A stretch of 64,000 nt of DNA from Pseudomonas putida (lineage in GTDB: Bacteria > Pseudomonadota > Gammaproteobacteria > Pseudomonadales > Pseudomonadaceae): assembly GCF_002741075.1 (NCBI RefSeq), contig NZ_CP016634.1:4454501-4518500 (forward strand), given 5' to 3'. How positions within the stretch are numbered: the stretch's first letter is position 1; every line of letters begins with the position of its first letter. Position numbers and translations under genes: made by a program. Under the pieces are notes generated by a model. That model was not told where the DNA came from. It did no database searches and was given only the letters and a program-made list of their open reading frames with translations. Of the stretch, positions 19,707 through 28,896 are shown piece after piece.

Positions 19707-20138
19707 ATGAGCCTGCCGCGCGACCGGTTCACCCGCTCCACCCGCCCTGATCTCAGGCGCCTGGGTGGCGGCTGGCTGAGCCTGTTCGCCATGTGGATGA
19801 TCTTCATCGGCCCACTGGTTTCCCAGTCGATGCCGATGGATCATCACGCCAACATGAACATGTCCATGCCGATGGACATGCCCATGGCGGCTGGTCACGA
19901 CCACGGTGCGGGCCATCACGGCCACAACGACGGCCAGTTGCATGTGGCCTGGGAAAAGTGCGGCTACTGCACCCTGCTGTTCAATTGCCCGGCGCTGCCT
20001 CAGACCCTCAGCCCACTGAGTGCTGGCGGCGTCCTTCCTCCTGCACTGCGCCCCACCCCGCCCCATCAGGGCCACGCCCGGCAGGCCGTGTTCCCTGGCG
20101 CGCGCAGCCGCGCGCCACCCACCTCGATCAGCGCCTGA
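19707..20138 (+). CDS. DUF2946 protein, second copy with Met/His-rich segment
   Basis: This 143-residue protein has a membrane segment (about 22-40), then a dense Met/His stretch of about 35 residues (MPMDHHANMNMSMPMDMPM ... HDHGAGHHGH), then CGYC and NC cysteines (about 84-94). Such Met/His runs are typical of periplasmic copper-binding proteins. It begins 19 nt after the PCuAC stop and precedes oprC, so co-expression is likely. The ribosome site is weak, so it may depend on translation of the gene before it. Confidence 0.82.
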   Translation: MSLPRDRFTRSTRPDLRRLGGGWLSLFAMWMIFIGPLVSQSMPMDHHANMNMSMPMDMPMAAGHDHGAGHHGHNDGQLHVAWEKCGYCTLLFNCPALPQTLSPLSAGGVLPPALRPTPPHQGHARQAVFPGARSRAPPTSISA

Positions 20139-20204
20139 ACACTACGCTATCGCCCGAAGCCAGGAGGCTTCGCGCTTTCCCCTGACTGATCGACTGGAAT
20201 CACT

Positions 20205-22256
20205 ATGTCCGGCTGTACCCCTGTTTTTGCCCTTTCCCTGCGGGGAACGATCGCAGCGCTCTGCGGCTCGCTGCTCACGCCACTGGCCCTGGCCGTCGAA
20301 ACCGGCCATGACGGCCATGCGCACGAGCAAACCGAGTTGAGCCCGACGGTCATCACCGCGATTGCCCCAAGCTCACCGCTGACCGTGGTCACCAACCCCA
20401 AGGACCCACGTCAGCCGGTGCCGGCCAGCGATGGCGCCGATTATCTCAAGACCATCCCCGGTTTCTCGGCGATCCGCTCCGGTGGCACCAACGGCGACCC
20501 GGTGCTTCGCGGCATGTTCGGCTCGCGCCTGAACATCCTCACCAACGGTGGCGTGATGCTCGGCGCCTGCCCCAACCGCATGGATGCGCCCACTTCGTAC
20601 ATCTCACCGGAAACCTACGACCGCCTCACCGTGATCAAGGGCCCACAAAGCGTGATCTGGGGCCCCGGCGGTTCAGCCGGGACCATCCTCTTCGACCGCG
20701 ACCCCGAATCCTTCGGCGCACTCGGCAGCCGGGTCAACGCCAGCCTGCTGGGCGGCTCGAATGGCCGTTTCGACAAAGTGCTCGACGCCGCCGCTGGCAA
20801 CAGCCAGGGCTACGCCCGCTTCGTCGGCAACCAGTCACGCTCGGATGACTACGACGATGGCAATGGCGACACCGTGCCGTCACGCTGGGACAAGTGGAAC
20901 GGCGATGTGGCGCTGGGCTGGACCCCGGACGCCGACACGCTACTGGAATTGACCGCCGGCAAGGGCGACGGCGAGGCCCGCTATGCCGGACGTGGCATGG
21001 ACGGCTCGCAGTTCAAGCGCGAGAGCCTGGGCCTGCGCTTCGAGAAATCCAATCTCGGCGAAGTACTCGACAAGGTCGAGGCACAGGTCTACTACAACTA
21101 CGCCGACCACGTGATGGACAACTACAGCCTGCGCACGCCTTCAGGCACCGGCATGATGGGCATGCCCATGGTCAGCAACGTCGACCGTCGCACCCTGGGC
21201 GCCCGGATCAAAGCCACCTGGCGCTGGGCCGATGTGCAACTGATCAGTGGCCTTGACGCGCAAACCAATGAACACCGCAAACGCGGTGGCATGGGCATCG
21301 ATGCGCACAAAGGCCAACCGTGGACCAAGGACGCCGACTTCCACAACTATGGCGTGTTCAGCGAACTGACCTGGTACGCCACCGGGAACGATCGCCTGGT
21401 CACCGGCGCCCGCCTTGACCGTGCCTCGGCTCGGGATTTTCGCCAAGGCAGCGCCACCGAAGGCGATACCCGCGCCGATACCCTGCCCAGCGGCTTCGTG
21501 CGCTACGAGCACGACCTGGCGATGATTCCGGCAACCACCTATGTCGGCCTGGGCCATGCCCAGCGCTTCCCCGACTACTGGGAGCTGTTCTCGCCCAAGC
21601 TGGCGCCAACTGGTGCAGCCAACGCCTTCGATGGCATCAAACCGGAAAAAACCACCCAGGTGGACTTTGGCATCCAGTATCAGGACGAACGTCTGGAAGC
21701 CTGGGCGTCCGGCTATGTCGGGCAGATCCGCGACTACATCCTGTTCGACTACCGAGGCATGAGCTCTCAGGCCCAGAACATCGACGCCCGCATCATGGGC
21801 GGCGAGCTCGGTGCAGCCTACAGGCTGACCGAGAACTGGAAGGCCGACGCCACCCTGGCCTATGCCTGGGGCAAGAACAGCAGCGACGGCAAGGCCCTGC
21901 CGCAGATGCCGCCGTTGGAAAGCCGTCTGGGGCTGACCTACAGCCGTGATCTGTGGAGCGTCGGGGCCTTGTGGCGCCTGGTGGCGGAGCAAAACCGCAT
22001 CGCCGAGAACCAGGGCAACGTGGTCGGCAAGGACTACGAGAAGAGCGCAGGTTTCGGTGTGTTCTCGCTCAACGGCGCCTACAAGGTCAGCCGCAACCTC
22101 AAGCTCAGCGCGGGTGTCGACAACCTGTTCGACAAGACCTACGCCGAGCACTTGAACCTGGCCGGGAATGCCGGGTTCGGCTATCCGGCCACCGACCCAC
22201 AGCCGGTGAACGAGCCAGGCAGGACCTTCTGGACCAAGGTCGACATCAGCTTCTGA
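20205..22256 (+). CDS. oprC: TonB-dependent copper receptor (OprC/NosA family)
   Basis: This 683-residue outer-membrane receptor has an N-terminal signal segment (about 10-30), a His-rich region, a plug domain (about 45-170; DYLKTIPGFSAIRSGGTNGDPVLRG) and a C-terminal beta-barrel ending in Phe (WTKVDISF). The plug has CxxxM (GACPNRMDAPTSY, Cys122/Met126), the Cu-binding pair known in P. aeruginosa OprC. A Met-rich loop (GTGMMGMPM, about 312-320) may supply further ligands. Its neighbours are periplasmic copper proteins upstream and a PepSY protein downstream. Confidence 0.92.
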   Translation: MSGCTPVFALSLRGTIAALCGSLLTPLALAVETGHDGHAHEQTELSPTVITAIAPSSPLTVVTNPKDPRQPVPASDGADYLKTIPGFSAIRSGGTNGDPVLRGMFGSRLNILTNGGVMLGACPNRMDAPTSYISPETYDRLTVIKGPQSVIWGPGGSAGTILFDRDPESFGALGSRVNASLLGGSNGRFDKVLDAAAGNSQGYARFVGNQSRSDDYDDGNGDTVPSRWDKWNGDVALGWTPDADTLLELTAGKGDGEARYAGRGMDGSQFKRESLGLRFEKSNLGEVLDKVEAQVYYNYADHVMDNYSLRTPSGTGMMGMPMVSNVDRRTLGARIKATWRWADVQLISGLDAQTNEHRKRGGMGIDAHKGQPWTKDADFHNYGVFSELTWYATGNDRLVTGARLDRASARDFRQGSATEGDTRADTLPSGFVRYEHDLAMIPATTYVGLGHAQRFPDYWELFSPKLAPTGAANAFDGIKPEKTTQVDFGIQYQDERLEAWASGYVGQIRDYILFDYRGMSSQAQNIDARIMGGELGAAYRLTENWKADATLAYAWGKNSSDGKALPQMPPLESRLGLTYSRDLWSVGALWRLVAEQNRIAENQGNVVGKDYEKSAGFGVFSLNGAYKVSRNLKLSAGVDNLFDKTYAEHLNLAGNAGFGYPATDPQPVNEPGRTFWTKVDISF

Positions 22257-22313
22257 CAACAACAAACAGGGCGCGGCGGTCACCGCGCCCACCTGGTCAC
22301 CTGGAGGCTTCCC

Positions 22314-23678
22314 ATGAGCGGACAACGCATCTCCTTCTACAACCTGGCGTGGCGCTGGCATTTCTATGCCGGGCTGTTCGTCGCGCCTTTCATGATCCTG
22401 CTGGCGATCACCGGGATCATCTACCTGTTCAAACCACAGCTCGACCCGGTGCTGTACCGCGACCTGATGGTGGTCGAGGCCGGCCATCACCGGCAGGACG
22501 CCGATACCCTCCTGGCCCAGGTGCGCAAGGCTTATCCACAGGGGCATGTGGGTCAGTACCTGCCACCGGTCAATGCCGAGCGCAGCGCCCAGTTCGTGGT
22601 ACACGACGGCGGGCGCGAGCTGAACGTGTTCATCGATCCTTACAGCGCCAAGGTTTTGGGCGAGCAGGACGCCAAGGACAACCTGCAAGCCGTGGCCCGC
22701 GCCTTGCACGGTGAGCTGATGGTCGGCACCGTGGGCGATCGCCTGGTGGAGCTGGCCGCCGGCTGGGGCATCGTGCTGGTGGTGTCCGGCCTGTACCTGT
22801 GGTGGCCACGTGGGCGCAGCAGCGCGGGCGTGCTGTGGCCGCGCCTGTCGGCCCGAGGCAGGGTGTTCTGGCGTGACCTGCATGCGGTCAGCGGCTTCTG
22901 GGGCTCGCTGCTGTTGTTGCTGATGCTGCTCAGCGGCATGACCTGGACAGGCCTGTGGGGCAAGCAGTACGCCGATCTGTGGAACCGCTTCCCGGCGGCC
23001 ATGTGGAACGAAGTGCCCACGTCCGACCAGCAGGCCGGCGCGCTGAACAACGCTCACCGCCAGACCGTGCCCTGGGCGCTGGAGAACACGCCGATGCCGG
23101 TCTCCGGGGCCCATGCCGAACATGGCGCCCACCACGACATGTCCAGCGCACCGGCCGCGCCGCAGGTGCGCCTGCAGCAGGTCGAGGACCTGGCCACCAC
23201 GCGCCAAGTCGAGCCGGGCTACAGCATCACGCTGCCGACCACGGCAAGCGGTGTGTTCACCATCGCGGTGTTCGCCGATGATCCGCGCAACGACGCCACC
23301 CTGCATGTGGACCAATACACCGGTCAGGTACTGGCCGACGTGCGCTGGCAGGACTACAGCCCGGTCGCCCGTGCCACCGAGCTGGGCGTGATGCTGCATG
23401 AAGGCAAGATGTTCGGGCCGCTGAACCAGGCGATCATCCTCGTGGTGTGCCTGATGATCCTGCTGGGTTCGGTGAGCGGGCTGGTGATGTGGTGGAAGCG
23501 CCGTCCAGCAGGCGGGTTGGGCGTACCGCCATTGCGCCATGACCTGCCCCGCTGGAAAACCGCCACCGTGGTGATGCTGGTGCTGGGCGTGGCCTTCCCG
23601 CTGGTGGGTGCCTCGATGGTCGTGATGTGGCTGGTCGACAGCCTGGTGGTGCGCCGACGGGTCCTGGCCGGAGCTTGA
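22314..23678 (+). CDS. PepSY-associated transmembrane protein
   Basis: This 454-residue inner-membrane protein has about four strong spans (about 17-42, 143-164, 188-212, 372-395 and a C-terminal segment at 420-445) with two periplasmic PepSY-like regions (TLLAQVRKAYPQGHVGQYLPP; TLHVDQYTGQVLADVRWQDYSP). This layout is shared with PiuB/PepSY_TM proteins found beside TonB receptors and often linked to reduction of imported metal. A His-rich segment (about 263-275) suits copper. GGAGG precedes the ATG. It is the last gene of the copper cluster. Confidence 0.88.
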   Translation: MSGQRISFYNLAWRWHFYAGLFVAPFMILLAITGIIYLFKPQLDPVLYRDLMVVEAGHHRQDADTLLAQVRKAYPQGHVGQYLPPVNAERSAQFVVHDGGRELNVFIDPYSAKVLGEQDAKDNLQAVARALHGELMVGTVGDRLVELAAGWGIVLVVSGLYLWWPRGRSSAGVLWPRLSARGRVFWRDLHAVSGFWGSLLLLLMLLSGMTWTGLWGKQYADLWNRFPAAMWNEVPTSDQQAGALNNAHRQTVPWALENTPMPVSGAHAEHGAHHDMSSAPAAPQVRLQQVEDLATTRQVEPGYSITLPTTASGVFTIAVFADDPRNDATLHVDQYTGQVLADVRWQDYSPVARATELGVMLHEGKMFGPLNQAIILVVCLMILLGSVSGLVMWWKRRPAGGLGVPPLRHDLPRWKTATVVMLVLGVAFPLVGASMVVMWLVDSLVVRRRVLAGA

Positions 23679-23702
23679 AAACAGCGTTGTCTGTGCCGCC
23701 TC

Positions 23703-23766
23703 TTTCGCGGGTAACCCCGTACAGATTTCAGTGATCCTCTGTGGGCGCGGGTTTACCCGCGAAAAG
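23703..23766. repeat. Inverted pair of REP units
   Basis: TTTCGCGGGTAACCCCGT and GCGGGTTTACCCGCGAAA face each other about 30 nt apart, directly after the copper cluster. Confidence 0.8.
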
Positions 23767-23790
23767 GGGCGGCACAGGCACCACACTGCT

Positions 23791-23965
23791 ACCGTCGAGC
23801 TGTTCGTCCTGGCCGGCCTGCCCGCGTCGGCGGGCATCATCAACTTCGTGGTGCTGACCTCTGCCGCATCCTCGGATGCCCGGCGGGCGATTGATGTGCT
23901 ATGTATGCCTGACGTTCTTTGCTTTCATCCTGGTGCTGTTGAGCCTGGAGGACGAAACCCGCGCA
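23791..23965 (+). pseudogene. Remnant of an APC-family amino-acid permease
   Basis: Two short stretches in different frames look like pieces of an amino-acid permease. Positions 23791-23882 read VELFVLAGLPASAG then IINFVVLTSAASS, a hallmark transmembrane segment of AroP/CycA/GabP-type permeases. Positions 23897-23965 read YVCLTFFAFILVLLSLEDETR, the end of the last helices of such proteins. The rest is deleted, and no start or ribosome site is present. The fragment lies between a REP pair and the GNAT gene, so a deletion between repeats is possible. Confidence 0.6.
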
Positions 23966-24033
23966 CTGCTGTGCGAGACACCAGGACAGCTGAACTGCCC
24001 TGGCCTGAGTACCGACCCATGCGAGCCGCTGTC

Positions 24034-24552
24034 ATGCCCCCTGAAATCCGCGACGCCCTGCCGACCGACGTCCCCGGCATCCTCGAGATCTACAACGACG
24101 CCGTGCGCAACACCACGGCGATCTGGAACGAGACCCCTGTGGACCTGGCCAACCGCCAGGCCTGGTTCGAGGCCCGTGCGCAGCAGGGCTACCCGATCCT
24201 GGTGGCTGTGGATGACAGTGGTGTGCTGGGGTATGCCTCGTTCGGTGATTGGCGCCCCTTCGAAGGCTTTCGCCACACGGTCGAGCACTCGGTCTACATC
24301 CGTGGCGACCAGCGCGGCAAGGGCTTGGGGCCTATGTTGATGAGCGCCCTGATCGAGCGGGCGCGAGCTTGCGACAAGCATGTGATGGTCGCCGCCATCG
24401 AAAGTGGCAATGGGGCGTCGGTTCGCCTGCACGAACGGCTGGGATTCGTGGTGACCGGGCAGATGCCGCAGGTGGGAGTGAAGTTCGGGCGCTGGCTGGA
24501 CCTGACCTTCATGCAGTTGATGCTCAACCCAGGGGCTAAGCCAAGCGCCTGA
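24034..24552 (+). CDS. GNAT acetyltransferase, phosphinothricin/methionine-sulfone type
   Basis: This 172-residue protein has the PAT/YncA-like GNAT fold: IRDALPTDVPGILEIYNDAV, HSVYIRGDQRGKGLGPML (acetyl-CoA loop, about 85-102) and MVAAIESGNGASVRLHERLGF (about 118-138). Family members acetylate L-phosphinothricin and methionine sulfone or sulfoximine. An ATG 15 nt upstream (MRAAV) is an equally possible start. Upstream lies a permease remnant, not a partner gene. Confidence 0.88.
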   Translation: MPPEIRDALPTDVPGILEIYNDAVRNTTAIWNETPVDLANRQAWFEARAQQGYPILVAVDDSGVLGYASFGDWRPFEGFRHTVEHSVYIRGDQRGKGLGPMLMSALIERARACDKHVMVAAIESGNGASVRLHERLGFVVTGQMPQVGVKFGRWLDLTFMQLMLNPGAKPSA

Positions 24553-24573
24553 TCGGTGCTGTCGATGCTGACC

Positions 24574-24628
24574 TATTCGCGGGTAAACCCGCTCCCACAG
24601 GGTTTGCGCGGAGCGTGTTTACCTGCGA
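24574..24628. repeat. REP-type repeat with degenerate partner
   Basis: TTCGCGGGTAAACCCGCTCC faces a decayed unit (GAGCGTGTTTACCTGCGAA) in the convergent gap between the GNAT gene and cbpM. Confidence 0.75.
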
Positions 24629-24644
24629 ATGACCTAATCGGCGC

Positions 24645-24950
24645 TCAAAGGTGTATGAATCGGCCCAAACGCTGGCGCAGCATGCTGTTCTCGCTACGCA
24701 ATTGTTGCACCTCATCCAGCAACTCCAGCGCCAGGGCCACCCCTTCCCACTCCAGTTCCAGCTCTTGGTGCAGTTTTACCGCCCGTCTGGCGAGCAAGGG
24801 CGCCTGGTCGTCGAACAACCAGTCCTCGGGTGTTCGCCCCGACGGTTCAACGATGCCGTGCTCGACGATTTCGATCACGCAGTCAGCCGTGATGTCGGCT
24901 TCCTGGCAGAGGGTTCGCATGTCCAGTTGAACGATCAGGGTGCTGCTCAT
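24645..24950 (-). CDS. cbpM: Chaperone modulator CbpM
   Basis: This 101-residue, MerR-like helical protein fits CbpM, which binds the J-domain of CbpA and blocks its co-chaperone and DNA-binding activity. Visible segments are LCQEADITADCVIEIVEHGIVEP and a C-terminal helix LELLDEVQQLRSENSMLRQRLGRF. The start MSSTLIVQLD was chosen because it lies 3 nt after the cbpA stop, giving a tight cbpA-cbpM pair. Confidence 0.88.
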   Translation of the reverse strand: MSSTLIVQLDMRTLCQEADITADCVIEIVEHGIVEPSGRTPEDWLFDDQAPLLARRAVKLHQELELEWEGVALALELLDEVQQLRSENSMLRQRLGRFIHL

Positions 24951-24952
24951 GA

Positions 24953-25906
24953 TCAACTACTCCATTGAGTCCTCGGGTTGAACGCGGCTTTCTCGGAAAG
25001 CTTGGTCCAGAGTTCGCGCGTGGCCGCATCCGACTGGCTGGGCATGACCACCTTGAGCTGGGCATACAGATCGCCACGCTCGCCCTGCTTGTTGGCAAGG
25101 CCCATGCCCTTGACCCGCAGGCGCTGGCCGCTCTGGCTGTCGGGGCGGATGGTCAGGTTGATCTTGCCGGTCAGGGTCGGCACCGCCACCTTGGCGCCCA
25201 ATGCCGCCTCCCAGGGCGCCAGCGGCACGGTGATGATCAGGTCATGGCCTTCGACATCGAACAGCGGGTGGGGTGCCATGCGGATGGTCAGGAACAGGTC
25301 GCCATTGGCGCCGCCCCCGACACCGGGCGCGCCCTGGCCCTTGAGGCGGATGCGCTCGCCGTCCGTCACCCCGGCCGGGATCTTGACGTTGAGGGTCTTG
25401 GTGGTGAACCCGGTACGCTGGCCCATGGCGTTGGTCTGCGGCACCTGGAAGCTGATCTGCTTGGATTCCTTGCTCAGGGTTTCTTCGAGGAAGATCGCCA
25501 GTTCCAGCTCCACGTCCTGCCCTCGCCTGCCCGCGCTGCGCTGCTGCTGACCACGGCCGAACGGGTTGCCGCCCCGGCCCCCGAAGATCGAGCTGAAGAA
25601 ATCGGAGAAGTCCCCGCCCTCGAAGCCACCGCCGCCACCGCCCCGGCTTTCCCAGCCAGGAGGCGCCTGGAACGGCCGCCCGTGCTGACCGCCGTACTTG
25701 CGGATCTCGTCGAACTCGGCGCGCTTCTGAGCATCGCCCAGCACTTCGTAGGCCTCGTTGACCTCTTTGAATTTTTCCTCGGCGTCACGCTCTTTGCTGA
25801 CATCGGGGTGATACTTGCGGGCGAGCTTGCGGTAGGCGGCCTTGATCGCCTTTTCGTCCGCCGCAGGCTCGACGCCGAGTATCTTGTAATAGTCTTTGAA
25901 GTCCAT
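24953..25906 (-). CDS. cbpA: DnaJ-type co-chaperone / curved-DNA-binding protein CbpA
   Basis: This 317-residue protein starts with a J-domain (about 5-69) carrying the HPD tripeptide in ARKYHPDVS, which stimulates DnaK. A G/F-rich linker follows (about 75-120), then a DnaJ C-terminal substrate-binding region without the zinc-finger domain ([11 protein letters not shown] ... [13 protein letters not shown] ... LRVKGMGL). This layout defines CbpA rather than DnaJ. No clear ribosome site is visible upstream. It diverges from the Hsp70-like yegD gene. Confidence 0.93.
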   Translation of the reverse strand: MDFKDYYKILGVEPAADEKAIKAAYRKLARKYHPDVSKERDAEEKFKEVNEAYEVLGDAQKRAEFDEIRKYGGQHGRPFQAPPGWESRGGGGGGFEGGDFSDFFSSIFGGRGGNPFGRGQQQRSAGRRGQDVELELAIFLEETLSKESKQISFQVPQTNAMGQRTGFTTKTLNVKIPAGVTDGERIRLKGQGAPGVGGGANGDLFLTIRMAPHPLFDVEGHDLIITVPLAPWEAALGAKVAVPTLTGKINLTIRPDSQSGQRLRVKGMGLANKQGERGDLYAQLKVVMPSQSDAATRELWTKLSEKAAFNPRTQWSS

Positions 25907-26009
25907 CTAAGGGATCACCGTTGGGAATTTTTACGATGTTTCTGAAGATTGGGGTCAAGCATAGCCTTTCAAGGCTCACCTGGGGTTGTTCCAGAGCAGA
26001 CGACCGGTC

Positions 26010-26037
26010 TTGATTTAGCCGGCCACTGGCATAAACT
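26010..26037 (+). promoter_or_regulatory. Candidate sigma70 promoter of the yegD gene
   Basis: TTGATT (26010-26015) and TAAACT (26032-26037) lie 16 nt apart, about 35 nt before the yegD ATG. This is a match by eye only. Confidence 0.4.
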
Positions 26038-26070
26038 GCGCGGCCGTTTTACCTCCGGAAGCTCCTCCCC

Positions 26071-27342
26071 ATGTCTGACGTATCCCCGGCCCGTGCCTGC
26101 GGCATCGACTTCGGCACCTCCAACTCCACGGTCGGCTGGCACCGCCCCGGCGTGGAATCGCTGATTGCCCTGGAAGACGGCAAGATCACCCTGCCTTCGG
26201 TGGTGTTCTTCAACATCGAGGAGCGTCGCCCGGTCTACGGCCGCCTGGCCCTGCATGAATACCTGGAAGGCTACGAAGGACGCCTGATGCGCTCGCTCAA
26301 GAGTCTGCTCGGCTCCAAGCTGATCAAGCACGATACCAGCGTGCTGGGCACCGCCCTGCCGTTCAAGGACCTGCTGGGCATGTTCATCGGCGAGCTGAAA
26401 AAGCGCGCCGAGGCCAATGCCGGGCGCAGCTTCGACGAAGTGGTGCTGGGCCGCCCGGTGTTCTTCGTCGACGAAGACCCGGTCGCCGACCAGGAGGCCG
26501 AGGACACCTTGGCCGAAGTGGCGCGCAAGATCGGCTTCAAGGAAGTGTCGTTCCAGTATGAGCCGATCGCCGCGGCCTTCGACTATGAGTCGGGTATCAG
26601 CCGCGAAGAGCTGGTGCTGATCGTCGACATCGGCGGTGGTACCTCGGACTTCACCCTGATCCGCCTGTCGCCGGAGCGCCATTTGGTGGCCGAGCGCCAG
26701 AGCGACATCCTCGCCACCGGTGGCGTGCACATCGGCGGAACAGACTTCGACAAGCAGCTGAGCCTGCAGGGCGTGATGCCGCTGTTCGGCTATGGCAGCC
26801 GAATGAAAAGCCAGGCCTTGATGCCTACCAGCTATCACCTGAACCTGGCCACCTGGCACACGATCAACGCGCTGTACTCGCAGAAATCCCAGCTGGCCTT
26901 GGGCAGCATGCGCTACGACATCGAAGACACCCTGGGCATCGACCGCTTGTTCAAGCTGATCGAAGAACGCGCCGGCCACTGGCTGGCGATGGAAGTGGAA
27001 GCCAGCAAGATCGAGCTGACCCACCAGGACAGTCGTCGCCTCGATCTGGGCCGCATCGAACCAGAGTTGGCCGTGGACCTGACCCGTCCACTGTTCGAGG
27101 ACGCCATCGAAGGCCTGCTCGGTCGCGTGCGCGGGAGCGTCACTGAACTGCTGAACAAGGCAGGCGTGAGCGAAGGCCAGGTGGACACGGTGTTCTTCAC
27201 CGGTGGCTCCAGCGGCATTCCGGCGCTGCGCAATAGCGTGGCGGCCATGCTGCCCAATGCCCGCCATGTGGAAGGCAACATCTTTGGCAGCATCGGCAGC
27301 GGGCTGGCGATCGAAGCGCGCAAGCGCTACGGCGCCGCCTGA
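26071..27342 (+). CDS. yegD: Hsp70-family ATPase, YegD-like
   Basis: This 423-residue protein carries the Hsp70/actin nucleotide-binding elements: phosphate-1 CGIDFGTSNSTVG (about 10-22), phosphate-2 LIVDIGGGTSDFTLIR (about 185-200) and adenosine motif VFFTGGSSGIPALR (about 374-387). It lacks the C-terminal substrate-binding domain of DnaK, as in E. coli YegD. The substrate is unknown. It is divergent from cbpA-cbpM, which places an Hsp70-like ATPase beside a J-protein pair. Confidence 0.9.
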   Translation: MSDVSPARACGIDFGTSNSTVGWHRPGVESLIALEDGKITLPSVVFFNIEERRPVYGRLALHEYLEGYEGRLMRSLKSLLGSKLIKHDTSVLGTALPFKDLLGMFIGELKKRAEANAGRSFDEVVLGRPVFFVDEDPVADQEAEDTLAEVARKIGFKEVSFQYEPIAAAFDYESGISREELVLIVDIGGGTSDFTLIRLSPERHLVAERQSDILATGGVHIGGTDFDKQLSLQGVMPLFGYGSRMKSQALMPTSYHLNLATWHTINALYSQKSQLALGSMRYDIEDTLGIDRLFKLIEERAGHWLAMEVEASKIELTHQDSRRLDLGRIEPELAVDLTRPLFEDAIEGLLGRVRGSVTELLNKAGVSEGQVDTVFFTGGSSGIPALRNSVAAMLPNARHVEGNIFGSIGSGLAIEARKRYGAA

Positions 27343-27367
27343 CAGCGCTCTACTGCCTGTACTGGCC

Positions 27368-27437
27368 TTTTCGCAGGTGAACCCGCTCTTGCACGGCTTG
27401 CGGTGATCCTTGTGTGAGCGGGTTTACCCGCGAAGGG
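27368..27437. repeat. Inverted pair of REP units
   Basis: TTTTCGCAGGTGAACCCGCT faces GAGCGGGTTTACCCGCGAAG with about 30 nt between, in the convergent gap between yegD and the AI-2E gene. Confidence 0.78.
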
Positions 27438-27461
27438 GCCGGCACAGGCTTGAGGCGATAT

Positions 27462-28469
27462 TCAGACCAGTTCCGCCCGCTTGAGCTCACTCTTCAGGTA
27501 CGCGTAGTAGATCGGCCCCGCCACGACGCCTGGCAAGCCGAACGCTGCCTCGAACACCAGCATCGCCAGCAGCAACTCCCAGGACTTGGCACTGATCTGC
27601 CCGCCCACGATCCGCGCATTTAGGAAGTACTCGACCTTGTGGATGATGATCAGGTAGCACAACGCCGCCACCGCCACCCAGATCGACAACGAAAGCCCCA
27701 CGATGGTGATCAGGGTGTTGGACATCAGGTTGCCGATCACCGGCAGCAGCCCCAGCAGGAAGGTCAGCACGATCAGGGTCTTGGTCAGCGGCAGATGCAC
27801 CCCGAACAGCGGCAGCACCACGGCCAGGAAGATGCCGGTGAAGACGGTGTTGAGCAGGGAAATCTTGATCTGCGCAAAGACGATGTTGCGAAACGCCTGC
27901 ACCAGCAGGCTCAGGCGCTCGAACAGCGCCGCAGCCAGGGGTTTGCGTCGGGAGATGTCAGGGATGCGCTGCAAGGCCACGATGGCGCCGAGGATCATGC
28001 CGATCAGCAAGGTGACGAACATGTGCGCCATGCCCTTGCCCACCAGTTGCAGCTCGCCCAGGTGGCTCTTGAGCCAGTCGCCGATGGCTACCTTGAACTC
28101 GGCGGCACTGGCCGGCAGGTAACCTTCGATGAACGGCGGTAGCTGGCTGCGGGCGCGCTCCACCAAGGCCATGAACTTGTCCAGCGAGGCGCCGGGGTTT
28201 TCAGCCTCGTGCAGCAGGAAGCTGAAGGCACCGGCGATCAGCAGCGTCAAGGTGCTGACCACCAGGGTGCCCAGCAGTGCCACGGCCAACCAGCGCGCGC
28301 GTTGCCCGGCGATCACCGGCTGCAGGCGCGGCGTGAGCATGTTGACCAACTCGAACACCAGCAAGCCTGCCAGCAGGCTGGGCAACAATTTCATGGGCAG
28401 CGCCAGCAGAAGCCCGGCAAACACGATGATCCAGCTGGCCAGGGTGATCTGGCGAGGGGTGAAGGTCAT
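27462..28469 (-). CDS. AI-2E family (DUF20) transporter-like membrane protein
   Basis: This 335-residue inner-membrane protein has about seven or eight spans clustered at both ends and a larger soluble region in the middle (about 80-140). Conserved family segments are GLLPVIGNLMSNTLITIVG and AFGLPGVVAGPIYYAYLK near the C-terminus. The family includes the proposed AI-2 exporter TqsA and Na+/H+ antiporters, so the true substrate is open. It is a single gene upstream of psiF on the same strand. Confidence 0.88.
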   Translation of the reverse strand: MTFTPRQITLASWIIVFAGLLLALPMKLLPSLLAGLLVFELVNMLTPRLQPVIAGQRARWLAVALLGTLVVSTLTLLIAGAFSFLLHEAENPGASLDKFMALVERARSQLPPFIEGYLPASAAEFKVAIGDWLKSHLGELQLVGKGMAHMFVTLLIGMILGAIVALQRIPDISRRKPLAAALFERLSLLVQAFRNIVFAQIKISLLNTVFTGIFLAVVLPLFGVHLPLTKTLIVLTFLLGLLPVIGNLMSNTLITIVGLSLSIWVAVAALCYLIIIHKVEYFLNARIVGGQISAKSWELLLAMLVFEAAFGLPGVVAGPIYYAYLKSELKRAELV

Positions 28470-28540
28470 ACAGCCTCAACGGCGGACAACAGGAAAGAGC
28501 CGCAGTCTGCCAGCCTTCGCCAGACAAACATAGGCGCAGG

Positions 28541-28822
28541 TCATTTCTTCTTCAGGCAATCGCTCATGAAGGCTTTGCGCTCATCCCCTTTCAGCGCCTT
28601 GGCGCTGGCATCGGCGTTGCAGGTTTTCATTTTTTCCTGCTGGGTGGCGGGCTTGGCCTTGAGACAAGTACTCATGAAGGCCTTGCGCTCGTCGCCCTTG
28701 AGGGCCTTCTCCGAGGCTTGGGCATTGCAGGTGGTCATCTTCTCCTGTTGTGCGGTGGCTGCGAAGCTCTGGGCACTGATCAACACGCCCAACACCAATA
28801 AAGGCACGTGCAGCATCTTCAT
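28541..28822 (-). CDS. psiF: PsiF-repeat exported protein
   Basis: This 93-residue protein has a signal peptide (about 1-21, ending SFAA) and two near-identical PsiF repeats (about 26-53 and 63-90): QQEKM.TCNA..S.KALKGDERKAFMS.CLK. Each repeat has two cysteines, likely one disulfide. PsiF was first seen as a phosphate-starvation-induced protein in E. coli; its role is unknown. The ATG MKMLH follows GGAGAT. It is a single gene next to the AraC regulator. Confidence 0.92.
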   Translation of the reverse strand: MKMLHVPLLVLGVLISAQSFAATAQQEKMTTCNAQASEKALKGDERKAFMSTCLKAKPATQQEKMKTCNADASAKALKGDERKAFMSDCLKKK

Positions 28823-28896
28823 GAAGCGATCTCCTTGTCTCCACGCTGCATGCGTGGTCGTCGAGCAGAGTGTAGCCAAGTTTTTCCCAGGCCAAC

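Noticed and set aside
21141..23843. A 900-codon open frame on the minus strand opposite oprC and the PepSY gene
   Set aside because: It mirrors two strongly supported plus-strand genes, has low-complexity His/Gln-rich sequence and no recognisable domain. Long antisense frames are expected in GC-rich Pseudomonas DNA.
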